Shown piece after piece: positions 37,305-51,800 of a stretch of 64,000 bases of DNA; within the stretch, counting starts at the first letter, position 1; each line of letters begins with the position of its first letter. Below the pieces are notes generated by a model. That model was not told the DNA's origin. It worked only from the letters and a program-made list of their open reading frames with translations, and ran no database searches. The stretch comes from Raphanus sativus (Eukaryota > Streptophyta > Magnoliopsida > Brassicales > Brassicaceae), in the NCBI RefSeq assembly GCF_000801105.2, contig NC_079514.1, positions 43,900,515 to 43,964,514 on the forward strand, written 5' to 3'. The position numbers were made by a program, and so were the translations under genes.

Positions 37305-37950
37305 TAGACCTAATTGTAGAAGAGATTGGAAAGCTTGAGATAGTAAAGAATGCATTGAAAAATTGCATCTTCATGAATGGTTGCATTTTACTGTCGTGTT
37401 CAACGTGTGACCATGATAGATGAGATTCACCAATCAACACAAATTGCATAGAGCAACTGTTACAAGCTTTGTCACTTCATTCATAATTATGTGTCAGTTT
37501 CACACTCAACCGTCAACCCTGAAGAAGATGGTCACATCTGAGTAATGGAACAAGAGTAAACGGCCAAGGAAAGCATGAGAAAAGAAACCAGCAATGGGAA
37601 AATGGACAAGAATAGGCTATTAGAAGTTTCAAGATGACGCGAGAAATATGAGAATCTTTTTGGTATCACTCGTAGAAAAGTGGAATTGTCAGCTTCATCA
37701 GCCTCTTTATACCGTTGGATTCTTCTTTAATCAAGCTATCAGGTTAAACAAATCCTGAAGATGTGTTTCGTGAGGAATTGGAGACTGGTTTGTACAATTG
37801 CATAAACAGATTGGTCCAAGCAATGAAGTTCAAGACAAGATAATGTTGGAGCTTGATTTATTCAAGAAAGCAATTGATCTGTTTGGGCAAAAATATGGCA
37901 GTTAGGCGGCGAGAGATGAACACACTAGGTGAAGGATTGTAATACAAATT
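37305..37950 (+). pseudogene. hAT-type transposase C-terminal remnant
   Basis: Ordered pieces in changing frames match the DUF659 and C-terminal parts of plant hAT-like proteins. They are LDLIVEEIGKLEIVKNALK (37308), HRATVTSFVTSFIIM then LKKMVTSE, a stop, and WNKSKRPRKA (37456-37580). These are followed by QPLYTVGFFFNQAIRLNKS (37705), VQDKIMLELDLFKKAIDLFG (37825) and MAVRRREMNTLGEG (37893). At least four stops or frameshifts show it is dead. It may be the other end of the hAT relic at 23748-24280, split by 13 kb of later insertions and duplications, or an independent copy. Confidence 0.75.
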
Positions 37951-38719
37951 GTTTTGATATCCTATTATGATAAACTAATCATGTTTATGTTTTTATGATT
38001 TCCAAGCTGATTGGTGATCTAGTTACTTATGCATTATCAGCTCATAATCAAAGATTCTCTGTGAAAGTATTTAACAAATGGTTTTCCTTTACTTCTTTCC
38101 AAGTTCTCCACCGAAGCTAAGCAAACATTACATCAAAACTAATCTATACCCACGAGTATGGTGCGCAAAAATCGAAGAAGATAAAGAGAAAAAAAGGCAG
38201 AAAGAAGGCCCCTAAGGCCCCCTAATATATATACACCACAAAATGGAGGATGCAAAAAGTGGGTGTGGAGAAAACTTGTGTACACAACTTAACCTTTCTA
38301 CAGCTGTTTCTACTCTACCAAAAAAACAAAGAAAAAAAACTGTTTCTACTCTTCCAAATCAAAAGAGAAGGATGAGCTACAACGATGCATTAATTTTATT
38401 AGGTTAGGATTTGGAAGAATATATAGTTGGGCCCATCAGATACTTCCACTGTGTTGAAACAGGGCCAAAAGACGAGCACGAATCATCCAAACGTTCTCAC
38501 GTCATAACCGTGCCATTTCTGAATAGCAAACTGCATCTGCAAAGTTAAGCATACACTTGTCTCAGTTAGTTTCTCTTACTCAACCTATGAATATTTTAAG
38601 CATTGTAGTCAATGCAAGATTTACCATTAGATATTAGATAAGTTGAAACCTGTACACTGTAGGTTGAGCAAACGTAACCCTCGCAGGATCTCAACTGCTT
38701 GAGATTCTAGGTTCATCTC

Positions 38720-41700
38720 TCATTCCACTTTGGTGTCAGGAGGCCTGTGAGTTGACTTTTCATGGATTGCTTCTAATTCCAGCGTCTTAAGATAAGGCTG
38801 CTGCTTCTGCTGTTCAGAAGGAATATGTTTTTGATTTTGAACAGGCAATTGTTCTGATAACTGTGGTGTCCTTTGTACTAATGGTGGAGCTTGTCGTAGC
38901 TGTTGCTGTTGTCTTTCTGTTACAGCCTTGTCGTGATGACCCGAAATGCCTAATTCTTGTGCCGTATCTGTTACTGGGTCTCTTCCGGATGAATTTGTAA
39001 TAGAACTGGTTAGTTTAGAAACACCGGTCTTCTCCAAGGAATCACACGATGGTAAGTCCAATTCATCTGGAGGAGAATGGACAGCAGTCGAACCAACTGT
39101 AGCCGTGGGCACCGAACTAATACTCGCCTGAGGCGCATCCTCTGTAACACCAGTACTAGCTGTTTGGGTGGTATTAATGACAGACTCTGGGTCGCGTAGG
39201 GTATTATCAGCCTTTTGATGAACTGTTCTATGAGATGTTAGTTGCGGCTGACTGCCCTGCTTTTGGTGTAGCAGCAAATCTTGATGGTTGGGTTGTGCAA
39301 CTGCTGGTGTAACAGACGGACTAGAGGTAGATAAGATGTTACCTGGAACCACTGCTGATTTCTCTCCTTGGATGATATTATCTGAATGCAATTGCCTCTG
39401 ATGATGATGATGGGCCAAAAGAGGTAAAGAAGCGGGAGATGTTTTTGGCAGTTTTGGGGAGGTACATGACTCTGTATATTTGTTCACTGCAGTCACTAGG
39501 TTGGATGGCTGACTAGGCGTAGCTTTAACTGTCGCCTCTACTTTTTCAGTACCATGTACACCAGGGGACATAGTAGAACCATTCAAGTGTGAGGGATCAA
39601 CAGAGATACTCTGATGCATGATGTTTCCTCCTTTCAAGGGTTTATTTTGCTGCTGACCAAGAGTTGGCTGCCGTTGGAGTGGGTGTTGTTTTCCAGATTG
39701 CTGCTGGGGTTGTCGCTGCCGCTGTTTTCCAGCTTGATTGTTTACTTTTGAAGCACCAGACTGAGGATTCCTACCCAGACCATGAACCGGCAACTGCGGT
39801 TTTAGAGGTTGCTGATGTCCAATTGCTGTCATATTTGACGACGGAGGCATCGGCTGACACGAAGCAAGTGGTTGCGATTGAGGACTGTTTTGCGGAGAAG
39901 ATACAGGAGTAACTTGAGGTCGTGATGATAGTGCATGTGGCGGCATAGCACCGGCTGCTGGAAACTGTTGTTGCTGCTGCTGCAAATATCGCTGAGCCAT
40001 TTGCCTTTGACGAATAGCAGCAAACGCTTGCTGCTGTGTCCCAGCTGCACGATTAGGACTCTGGAGATGATGAGTGAGTGAGTTGCCAAGAACATGCGGC
40101 TGTTGCGACAGCTGATGCTGCTGGGAAAGATGGCCTGGATATGCCTGAACTGACGGAATTGTTTGATTGGTAAATCCAGAACTCAAAGCCGGAATCCCCA
40201 GACCATTCCCTTTGCCAGCCTGCATCCGAAACTCATGCAAATCAGAAGAATTGTTCAAAAAATGGCACAAAATGGCGATAAGGAAAAAGATGTTTACCCG
40301 CATCATATGCTGCATGGCTCCACGGGGCCTTAACGTTGAGTTTCCTACAGATTTAATATTTCCAGCACTTGAATTTCCTCCCATCCCAGAGGAAAGCATG
40401 CTGCCAGTGTTTTGCACTGCCAATGAGCTCACCCCTTGAACACCAGGCCTTGACAACGGTGAGCTCCTATGGGTTCCATTTACACTCACAGCATTTCCAC
40501 CAGGTGGGCGAGGCCCAGGATCAGGTCCTGAGACAGCCGCTGGAGTTGATAAAGAAGGCTGATGCCGGTTTCTACCGGATGACGTCTGATTATGTTGTTG
40601 GATTCGGTGTTGTTCCTCTGGTGTCAACGATCCTCTAGGAATATTGAATCTATCATCCCAGAAAGGACAAAGGAAAGTCTTATCACTTGACGTTGAAATA
40701 ACCTGTGATTTTTTAGCTGAGAGCAGAACTGTATGAATTCAGACAAGGAACATGAAAAATACCTTGCCGACGCACTGGTTGGGCTAGATGTGGTTGACAA
40801 GTTGTTGCTAGAAGGATTTGCTTCAGATGCAGGAACAACTGGTAAAACCGGGAGCATTGGAAGACCTGAATTTTCGAGTGAAAATACATCTTCACCTGAA
40901 CTCGATGTATCACAGAGATCAAGGGGCCTTCATCCGGAGAGAAGCGAGATATTAGAGAAGTGGAAAACTTAGTAATCAGGAGATACATAAATCTTGCGAA
41001 ACACCAAGACTTACGTGAGGACACTTCCATTTAGATTATTTGGAAATACATGAGAAAGAGCCATAACTTGAGAATTGTGAACTGGTACTATCTGCTTAGG
41101 TTCCCGACCATCCTTCTTGAAGATAGATGAAGCGAAACCAAACATACAGAAGCAACAAGAAGAAACAAAATCAGGACCATTACGGTTTAATATTCAAACT
41201 CTTATACATCGTCCAAAATAGCACTAATGACACTCTCGGGAACCATAACCTCTACACAACTCTACAAACCCACACCGAATTTCTACAGGCGAAGGACTCC
41301 ATATTGGCATACAGGAGGAGCTACGACTATTGTCAGAATATGGTTAAATAACAAGCATAAAAACAAGTTTTCTAAGAAAAAGGTAACCACTGGGTGAACA
41401 GACCTGTATGAATCTTTGATGAAACTTCTTTCCAATAGAACATATCGTCTCAAAATGGGACTTCAGTGTATCTTCTTCCACCGGCCCTTGCAAGCGTTGA
41501 AACAACTGTCTCGCACTTCCCTGAGTATAACAAACAATTCCAGGGAAACCACAGGTTAAACTAATCATAGGGGAAGCTTTAACTCAATGTCTCAGGTAAA
41601 ATGAGAACCTTTGGGATGCCAGGCAAAGTGGATGGATAAGCCTGAGAATTTCCCGAGTCTTCAGCACTATCAGCCCCATCACCACCAGTTTTGTCCATTA

Positions 41701-44700
41701 GAATCCTATGCCGCTCCTTGCAATCACTTGGATGACGATATATACGCTGTATAGTTAACGTAAAAAAGGCACTCAAACAACTTCTCCAGGACAATGGATA
41801 AGTGAAAAAGAAAAACATTTACCAGCCCAACGTCATAATATTTTTTTGTCAAAAAACCAATGTCTTAACATTATAACATATTAAGAAATTCCAGAACAAG
41901 CACACTCTTACCTTAATTTTAAGAGTGCTTTTTAAAGCATCAGTAATGAGCTCCCAGTTAGGGCCCATGTCATGCACCAGGACAACGAGCGCCTACACAG
42001 TGGAAAACAAATATTTCAGATATGCAAAACGCAACCTACAATCTTTATATGTTCAACAGAGATAACAAATAAAAACCTGGTCCTCAAACAATGTCCATGG
42101 ATTTTCAGATCCATGTTGACCAGAAGAAATCTGCATAAATAAAGTTTCTAATTTTCAGATATATCTTAGGAAAAAAAAACAAGATGGTAAAGTAAGAAAA
42201 AAACTGGAGCACATACCTTTAAGCCTTTTAATTTTTTGCCCCTGTCCCGCCCCCAATGAACTTAAGAAATTTGTTGGGGTTGGACATATTGCTCATCTGA
42301 GAAGCTGCCGGAGAAGGAATAGTACTACGAAAATTACTATCCAGTGATTGTTTGACAGTCTTTTGCTTCTTATGTGGACCATACAGACCTTACAAAATAC
42401 AGAAAAAATGTCATCGAGATCTCAAATTAAATCCATTTGAGGAACATTCACTTTAGAGTTTAATGATTATTAAAATTGAACAATTTAAACAATAATGTGC
42501 AACGGCTCCTAGAGTATTGATACTATAGCTACCAGGTGAAGCTTACGCTTCCCCCAGTTAGACCTGACAGCTAAAGAACAAACTCATGCAGTCTTATAAC
42601 AAGAAGCTAAAAGAGGATACTTGAGTGATACCATTCATATTGAATTGATTGTCCTGTCTCTTCTTCCGGTGCTCCTGCCAAAATAAGAAGTCATTAGATT
42701 CTTCCTAGTAGACTGTTACAATTACCTACACAATAACATAAAGCTTCCCATTTCAAGTTAGATTACCGTCAATAACTACGACTCTAAGATAAAGAAAGGA
42801 AAACAAGAACGAGAAGCCAAGTATTAAAGCTTACTCTCAAAGGCTTCAAACATCCCCAACATATATCACATTTATCATTTCAATAAAAAACTGACACTGC
42901 TAAAAACTTCTGTGGCGCTTTAGCCATTTGTTGACATTAACTTTCAAGATCCAGAAATATTACCTGTTCACCATGGACCACTGAATCAAGATGCCAGGAT
43001 TGTTCATATGCAGAGCCCTGTAAAAATGCAAATTGCAAATTATCATGTAAAGCCAGAATTAATCAAATATATTCAATGAAAATCAAGTCAGATATATGTC
43101 GAAACATAATGCAAACCAGATGAACCTTCTTCTTAGGTTTTTCTGATGTTTCAGCCATGTCATAAGGTAGCTGCTTCTCAAAATTACGACTAGATTCAAC
43201 TTCTGTGCCTTTTTGAACGGCAGATCCACCATTCAAACTACTTTGCTCATCCTGAAAAGAACTAGTATCCCCACTAGTGTCCCCACTGACAATCCTATGC
43301 CTGGAAGCAGTGCGAATTCGCTTCATTAAAACTGAACCAACATTGAGATTACTGGCAGGCCTTTTGTCCATCAAATGGTTGGAGCCCCCAGTATAGCTAC
43401 CATACGGCAAATCAGCCCCATGATCATATGACCGGGCAGAATGATACTTCATCGAGTTCTTTCTTTTTTTGTGGGTTAAATTATTTGATTTCCTATATAT
43501 AGGAGCCCCAGGCATATAATAGCTACTCGTTTCTTCATCATCCTCATCATAACCATTGTATCCTGCATCTATAGTTGAAAAAAAAATCAGTATCCGTTTA
43601 TCCAGAATGTGGAGCTCAACTAAATATATTCTGTATACCTTCTGCCGGATCATACGCTGATGTCTCAACCTCCTCTTGCATGCTACTTCCGGATTTCTGA
43701 GACGGACAATGTTGTTAGATATCTTCATAAATTCAAACATATATATATTTATATGCGACACCTATGTAAGGCCCTGATCAGAGCTCCTAGCACTAAATAC
43801 TCTCACATACCTCACACAAGACAAGATGAGATTCAATGGACCCTCGGTAGGCCTCCATTGCACCAGATGGAACTGAATAAAATAAGCTTTCCTGCACATG
43901 AAAAAGAACAGTTACAACGTTATAGAGAAGTATCCACAAAGTTAGTATTCAATGGAAAGGCTGCATAAAAAACAAATGACTAATTTCATACTTCTGTAAG
44001 CTGATCATCCCAAGATGTCTCCACTATGCCAGGGTCACACATATGCTCAGGTGTGGGCGGTGCTGTTGCTTGCAGATGGGGGGTAGTCTTAATAAACTTC
44101 AAAAATCTGCGTGCATATTCTGTAACACCAGAAGCTGAACATTTGTTGCCACTATCGGACTTCAGTTCCTTCACTGTCTCCTGCATATGATCCAAAAAGG
44201 AATGATCAATAGTGTAATAAAAGAGCAACAAAACCAGAGCAAGGTCTTAGACTTCAAGATGGAAGACTATGCAAAAGAAAATCAGAGTAATCCAATGTCA
44301 CAGTCAGAGGCGAATATACAAAGAATGTGTGTGACAGTGTGAGTGCGCACCAAAGTAAAAGAAAAACCATATAGCCATCATTGTCATAATAAAACATAAG
44401 ACAGATATGCGAGGCAGTCGTATACCGTATTAGTTCCCAAGCTTGTCTCCTCTTGCTCCTTAAGGACCTCCACAGAATTCCAGAACTGCAAGACAGCATT
44501 AGCAAAGGTTGAAGCTAAGCTTTTCATATTTCTGTGCTGAATTCGTTCCTCAAATTTCAGCTGAGAGGTAAAAGCAGCTCGATGGCAAATCTGCATGGCA
44601 GCAGTCATCTTCCAAAGACGCTCCTAAAATTCAAGAAGTAAAGGGCTCAACAGAAATGCAATATCTCGACGTAGTTATAAATGTTCTAGTAACAGAAAGA

Positions 44701-46829
44701 CTGACACCATTCATACAGAGGAGTACCCATATATGCTCTTAGTAATAACCAGTATGGCAGTCCATAAAAGGCAAAAAAAAATTATCATTTGATTCGATAA
44801 AATCAGATAAGAAAGATCAAATGCACCGCACCTGCGCAAAATCATTTGCCAGCCATGCCACTTCTTCAAGGACAAAGTCCCATTGAGATCTCGCACGAAC
44901 CTCCGCTGGTAAGGTACCAAAAGATAATTCAGCAATCCTCTGTCTCTTTTCCTGTTAGTGTAGCATGTCAGACATACAAGGCAATGGATAAAAAAGTAAC
45001 TAGAACTTCTCCAAAGCTTGGTAGGTTGAGATCACCAAGCCAAGTTGAAAAAGAGAACCTTTATAATTCGAGCCTCCTCAAGGATAGAGTCCTCCATCAA
45101 AGTATCAGCCTTTCTTGAGCTATCGTCTAAACTATGCTGGTCTTCTAGTGCTGTAATGCCAGGGTCCGGCAATACGTTTTTGCTAACTCTGCAAGGACTG
45201 GTTTCTGTAGCTGCCTGAGACGTTATAGGCCACAAAGAGCTGTCCGAAGCGTCAGCTAATCCACTAGTAACTTTAATATCATTTTGCGGTATGTCCAAAT
45301 CATCTTGTTGTTTGCTCTCAGTTTCAGAACATTTATTTTCATTATGCAGCTCCACTGTACGTATCTGCTCTTGATTTTCGACTTTGAGCGATTTTGATTG
45401 GCTTTGCTCACTAATAATAATGGCAGATTCACCAGCCTCGTCGCTCTTTGTATTCGCCATTTCGCAAACTGTGGGATCCAGTATCTCCTCTACTCTTGAA
45501 GCATTCTGAATAGGCATACTGTTGGAGTCAGATTTGTCCACTCTATGGAGATCTACTTTAGTCTGTACATCTACTTCAACGTCGTTAGCATGAGAGAACT
45601 CTCGATCTAACTGTTTTGCCTCTACAGCAGCGCTATCTTTTGAGCATTCTTTCTCTCCTATGGGATCCTTAAGGCCATTCAACTGGCTAGAGTTAGATTC
45701 CTGGCAACCAGTCATTACAGCACTGAGAGAATCCATTTCTGCACTAGCAGAGACAGCATGTTCTTTCACTCCAGTAAGACCAGTCTCTCTATGCGAGATA
45801 TTTACCTTCTTTTCAACTGGACTGTTTTCTGATGCAGCAGTGCTTTCTCGTACAACCATTTCATCATCTTCTGTTTTAAACAAGTTACCTGGGACTACAT
45901 CCTCTAAAAGGGTATTATTACCATTGGAAGTTGCAGAGGTTGGGCAAGGAGCTTGCCTAGTCTTATGACTGCCTGCTTCGGAATCAGAACCCTTTACATC
46001 CACAGCAGACTCCTTGCGAACTGAGAGAGACGTTGCAAGACCACCACCACGACTCTGAACTAACTCAGTAGAGCTTGCCCGTGCTGGATCACGATTTATC
46101 TTAGATCGGTTTCTACGAGCATAAGGGCGAAAAATGGCAGAATGTTCAGTTTCCTTTTTATCCCGGGAATGATTAACTTTGAAAGACCGTTGCTGCGATT
46201 CAGAAGTTCTGCTCCTCTTATTAGGATATTGTGAATTTTTGTCTCCTTCAAGTGACTTAGTATCAGAATCAAAGAGTAAGAGATTATCAGCTGTATTGGG
46301 TTCAGAAACTACAGGTCTACCACTACTCTCCTCCACGGAATCACCAGGTGGTGATGCAGTCCGGAGAAGGCTATCCTTAACTCCGCTGTACGTAAAAATA
46401 GGAAAAAAATCATGACTTGATCCATGAAATCAGAAAAAAAAAAAGAAAAAGGAAAAATACCTCTTTACTGCTTGCTTATCTGTGAGGGATGTAGACTGAA
46501 CGCTTTGAGAAGTAGCATAACCAAACTTGAAATCCAAAGGATTGCCACCCTATACAAGAGAGAAAGAATAATAAAGACTCCAAAAAGGAAAAAAAGAGGA
46601 TATAATAAAAATAAAGTAATGCATACATTCTCCAGAAACTCCAGTTCTCTCCTCCTTTCCTCGCGGACATGGTACTCCAGCCTGTTGAAACACAACACAA
46701 GTGATTTTTCATTACGCAATAGAGAGAAACTATTAGCATCAGCAAAAGAAAAAAACATTACCTTAGGTCCGCTTGAGCCTTCTGAATGGCTGCTGCTGCT
46801 CCAGTATCGCTAAGTCCTCCTCCTTCCAT
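38720..46829 (-). CDS. EAF1: EAF1-like chromatin modification protein (NuA4 scaffold), possibly frameshifted
   Basis: EAF1 is the scaffold of the NuA4 histone H4/H2A acetyltransferase complex in the nucleus. Exons by splice sites: 46829-46762, 46681-46627, 46549-46461, 46385-45059, 44951-44832, 44623-44426, 44180-43992, 43891-43811, 43696-43639, 43568-43117, 43017-42964, 42674-42632, 42388-42217, 42130-42077, 41992-41912, 41746-41609, 41520-41404, 41115-41015, 40927-40763, about 40650-40298, 40219-38720. The HSA domain lies in the fifth and sixth (QWDFVLEEVAWLANDFAQ, ERLWKMTAA). The SANT domain follows (NPWTLFED, then ALVVLVHDMGPNWELI). A long Gln-rich tail ends PPDTKVE. The start is uncertain: ATG 46829 is the first in-frame Met of the VNAEVDP exon, and a further 5' exon is possible. 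Exon 13 lacks one base near 42246-42254 (GGCGGGAC where GGCCGGGAC keeps frame), which would truncate the protein before SANT. The exon 20 acceptor reads TG in place of AG; an in-frame AG lies nine bases on. Confidence 0.88.
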
Positions 46830-47390
46830 GGGATCAACCTCGGCATTTACTACAAGATATCCTGAAAAACACTTGCATTCATCACAACTCTTTTTAGTAA
46901 GTGTTATTGCAAAGAAGCTAACGAAGAGATTAGAAATACAAGTAGCACCCAGTAGTAACCATAACAGCATTCTAATCAAATTAGCGAGTGGAGAGACGTA
47001 CGAGAAATCTCAAATTAGGGAATTGAGCAAGAGTCACCTGAAATTGGACGTTTGAAAACGCAAACGCGAGAAATTAGGGCACGAAAATTAAAAAAAAAAA
47101 TTCCTAGGGCTGCTGCAATCGCAAATTTTATTCTCTCGGAACAGTTACGAATCGAAGACGAAAACGAAATTTGTTCAGACAAAGGAATTCATCACGAAGA
47201 ATTGCCAAAATTTTTCCTTTCAATTTCTGTTTCCCTCTCGCAGATAATTTTTTGTTCTCGCTCTTCTCTTTTCTCTTCGATGCAACTATGCGAATCACGC
47301 TCACTCGCTCGCTCGCTCTGAGTACTGGGCCTTGCGTCCTTTTTGGGCCCTTTGTTTGGTCTTTTTCGAACATGTAACAGCAACTTGCGC
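46830..47390 (-). promoter_or_regulatory. EAF1 5' leader and promoter region
   Basis: This is the upstream flank of the EAF1-like gene. A likely acceptor (TTTTTCAG, near 46864) precedes the VNAEVDP exon, so part of this region is a 5' intron and leader. No TATA box or specific site can be assigned with confidence. Confidence 0.4.
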
Positions 47391-48793
47391 TTTTTGGGAA
47401 ATTATTTCCTCACTAAACCAAAATTTAACCAGAATCTAATTGCTTTCAATAACTCAAACCGGAATTGTTTTTTCTTGTGAATATTGGGAAACTAGGGTAA
47501 CTATTAAGTTTTTTTTTGTTGGCAAAGTGGATAAATTTAAGTTATAACTAGATTTTGATCAGCCCTTCAAATGGTGGGTATATTTTGTGTTTTACATTTT
47601 TTTAGTCACTTAATTTTCATATTTGTGTTTTTTATCATATATGTGTTTTTCTTTGTAATCATATTTGTGTAAAATATTTTAGAAATGATTAATATGATTT
47701 TTTAAATTATGTTTTTTTAATCATATTTTTGTAAATGATTAATAAGATGTTTTAATAATTGTATTAAAACATCTTATTTTAATAGAATACTAGATTCTGA
47801 AAAATAATGATCATTATAAATTAAATATATAATTTAATATTTTAAGTTTTGTATATAATTTGTAAAAATGTATATATCATTTTTAGTTATTTTTTCCTAA
47901 ATGGTCCAGAATTTCAAATTATTTGAACCCTTGCTATGGGAAATCTATTTTAATAACTCGTGTTTTAACATGTTTTACATTGATTTTTTTTAAATTTAAA
48001 ATCAAATAAGATAATCCATTTATTTTATAAGTGTAACAAAATAAATCATAAATTTTAGTTTGTATGAATTATAATTGTTACATTCTATAACATTGTATAT
48101 CAAAATATGTGTGGCTCTTATTGATGTGTATATGTTACCCTATGGATATATTTATTTAATGTAAATTATATAAGAACAGCTACTTCTCATTACATAATGT
48201 ATATATTTAAGTTGTATTGTTTGCATAGAATTCAGAGTCGTGGTGGTCTTGCACAACCGTGCGGGTATTTATTTTCATGTTTATATATGTATTTGTTTTA
48301 TTTAATTAGTATATATTTTTAAAATTATTCATATTTTTAAATGTTTAAATCATTTTTTTAACTACAATAATTTTATAGTTTTTATGTTGTTAATTAACTA
48401 ATTATTTCAAATATGTATATGTTGCTTCTTATTATCTATTTAATTTTTCCTATTGAATTTTATTTTGATGATTAAATGACATACTTGAGAATTATTTTTT
48501 ATTTAATGTATTATGATTTCGACCCGTAATTAAGTGGCTATTATCATTACAATATGTAATTTTTATTTTTTATAAATTAAAACTAAATTAAATTTAAATT
48601 TCTGATTATATTTTATGACAACTAAAATTTAATTAATCAATTTTAGAAAATAAATTTTGAAAAGATTCTGAAAAGAAGATATTAAATGATATTATAGTTA
48701 AGTTATGTGTATTTATAAATCTTCTAAATAATGGTCAAACTTAAAATATCACACATGAAATGAAGTTGTGACTTCTATTTTAATATAATAGAA
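47391..48793. other. AT-rich sequence with a degenerate minus-strand Helitron end
   Basis: CTAG at 47548-47551 followed by an imperfect stem (CAGCCCTTCAAATGGTGGGT) resembles the better preserved minus-strand Helitron 3' end at 48794. The rest is AT-rich with no genes. Confidence 0.4.
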
Positions 48794-48832
48794 CTAGATT
48801 CTGACCCGCCCTTTAAAGGGCGGGTATATTTT
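48794..48832 (-). mobile_element. Helitron 3' terminus (minus strand)
   Basis: On the minus strand this gives ACCCGCCCTTTAAAGGGCGGGT (a 10-bp-stem hairpin), a short spacer and CTAG. A weaker copy of the hairpin (GACCCGTCCTTAAAAGGAC) lies at about 49085, suggesting nested or duplicated ends. The body to the right is AT-rich and non-coding. Confidence 0.6.
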
Positions 48833-51800
48833 TTATTTTAATTTAATTTTCATATTTATGTTTTTTTGTGATTATATATATGATTTTTTTATAATCATAT
48901 TTATGTATAAATTTTAACCAAAGTATATTTTATTAAATAATAACAATTTAAAATTTGATGAGGTATATTGCAGTCGAACCCGCCAACCCGCGGATTTCAA
49001 TTTTGTTTCGTCTAAAACTGAAATCCGCGGGTTGAAAATTGAAAATTGAAATCCGCGGGTTTAGTCAACCCATTGAGAAATATATTTTGACCCGTCCTTA
49101 AAAGGACGAATATATTTTTTTGTTTTAAATTTAATTTTTGATATTTCTTTTTTCTTTCTGGTTATATTTGTATTTTTTTAATCATATTTGTGTATAAATT
49201 TTAATCAAAATATATTTTATTAAATAATAACAATTTAAAATTGATCTGGTATACGCACAGTTAAGGCTGAGTTTCGGGTCGAACTCGTCCCGTTGACCCA
49301 CCGCGGATTTTCAGTTTTTCTTTGGTTAAAAAATATGACCCACACAATTCGCAAACAGATAATTTTGTATTCGCACCTGCTTCGCTTTAGTTATTATTAA
49401 AATATATTTATAATAAAAAATTCATACATGATTTAAATTCTAAATTATTATTTAAAATTTCTGTATTTTTTAATTTTTTTAATTTTAAAATTTTAAATAA
49501 TATGCGGATCGACAGGTAACCACGATCCGAAATCCACCAATCCACACTTATTTAATATATAATAATTCTGCCAATGTTCATTTTTTCAATGTAAGAAAAC
49601 ATTGAGAAATATAAAAGTTCAGAAATTATAAATACCCGTTGAGAATATAACTGTTTTTTATAGTGTTGATGAAAAAAAATTCAGAAATTTTTCCAAACAC
49701 AAATACCTGTTGAGAAATATAATTGTTTTTTTCCTGGGTTTCTTTGGAACTGAGTTAAATCACCAAGAAACATAACTGTTTTTGAAAAATTGTAGCATGA
49801 ATAATTTCTGAGAGAATTGAATGTTCATCAAAACTCAATAATAATAAACATATAAAGTGGTTAGTAACAATATTAAAGTAGGTACAGTTATAAAAAATAA
49901 ATAGAAGTTAGTTATTATTAATAGAATAAATAAATAATTAAACATAACATATATCAATATTTAGAAGGTGATTATAATTATTTAGATACAGTTATAAAAT
50001 AATTAGGTGGACACAACTTATTAATATCAACCCATTAGAACCTTAGTTAAAAGAAAAAGTAGACACAATAACTAAACCGCTTACAAAAAATGTATTATAT
50101 CTGTATATGTTGCTATCAGTTGTTAATATCAAATATGATCATCATTTATTCCTTTTGCTTTGTTATTAATATAACTGTCTAATAAAACTGAATTTGGAAA
50201 AGTGGGCTCCTAAAAATTTGGGATTACAGTGAATGTTACGTGTATATATGTATAGTAAAAGGTCGTTATTTTTATATAATTAGTTTTTATATTGATATAT
50301 GAGTCCAATGTAATATTGATTATGTAGTAACATTTTTTGAACCAAACTAATATCAATAGGACATACTTCAATTTTATTTTTATTTTTTTTTACGACAACT
50401 TCAATTTTAATATTATTGATAGATATTTTTGTTTTTCTTTGTAATCATATTTTTGTAAAATGTTTTTTAAATCATTAGTAAGAAGCTTTGATTCATTCTA
50501 TCAAAACAACAATATGACCTATTTGATATAGATGTGGTCTAATTATTTTAATACAATTATTAAAATCTCTTATTAATTATTTAAGAAAATATTATACAAA
50601 GAAAAATATAAATATGACTAAAACACAAATATAAAAATTAAATTTCAAAAAATGTAAAATAAAAAATATAACCATTTTTTTAAAAACATGTCAGAATCTA
50701 GTAATTATATTAAATTTGTCATGTTGCATAACTAAACACATATTATTGGTGAACTACATATTGATAACAAATGGTTACGTTAGAGTAATAGTCAATAAAT
50801 ATATGAAATAACAAAGTGTATATATGACAGTAAACATATGCTTAATTATTAATAGGACAGTTATATTAGGGTTATGTGCGGTTAGTATTAAAAATTATCG
50901 ACGGAAGCATGGCGGCCACTAAACACATTATACGTCCACGTTCAAAAAATGTTATCATATAGAAGCAAACGGTTAATTAGGAGCAAACGGTTACGTAAAC
51001 TTGATATATACATTTTACTTTATCTCTGAATAAAAGAAATAAAATTGGACTTAACATATATCAATTGGTCATACAGGAAAATTAATAGAATAGATATTTA
51101 ATATTTTTTTGTTGAGTTGAACCTATAGGTTTAATTATTTTATATTTAATGTTTTTTTAAAAGAAATAAAATAATAAGAATTTGTGAATTTATATAATGT
51201 TTTCTAATAAATAAAAAATAGCAGTAGTTATCAATTTTTTAATATTGTTAACTCTTTAAAAATATCTATATACGGTATGCAAGAAAAACTCTTTAACAAA
51301 GATCTATTTACAAGCATTTAAGCAAAATATTCTAACCACTTTTTTATCGATCTGATCAAATATACACTAATGTATTTTGCATACCGTTTATCCTGTTTGA
51401 AAATTAAATTGATTATTTTAAAAATATTTTTCCTTACCTTTCGAGTTCCCTATTTACTAACTTCTTATATATATTTACTACAAATTGAATTTAGAATATG
51501 TCTAACGATGCTAAAAAGAGATATTTATGTAATGTTTCTTCATTTCTTATAATGTTAAATATGAAATATATAGAGAACCATTAATAATATATAGTTTTCA
51601 ATGTATAATATATTTTGATAATTACAATGTTTAAAATTTAAAAATCTCGAAATAAAAAATTTGATATAAGAAGTTTATTTTGGTTAAAATTATTAAACTA
51701 TTAAATTATTTTTAAAAAATGATATAATATAAATTAAAATAATATAATATAAAATTTAAACAAATTAACTCCTTAATTAATACAATAATATCACAATTAA

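Noticed and set aside
43063..43761. Separate 232-residue minus-strand gene
   Set aside because: It is EAF1 exon 10 read through its introns on both sides.
45660..45968. Plus-strand open frames opposite EAF1 exons
   Set aside because: They are antisense shadows of the minus-strand coding exons, which match EAF1.
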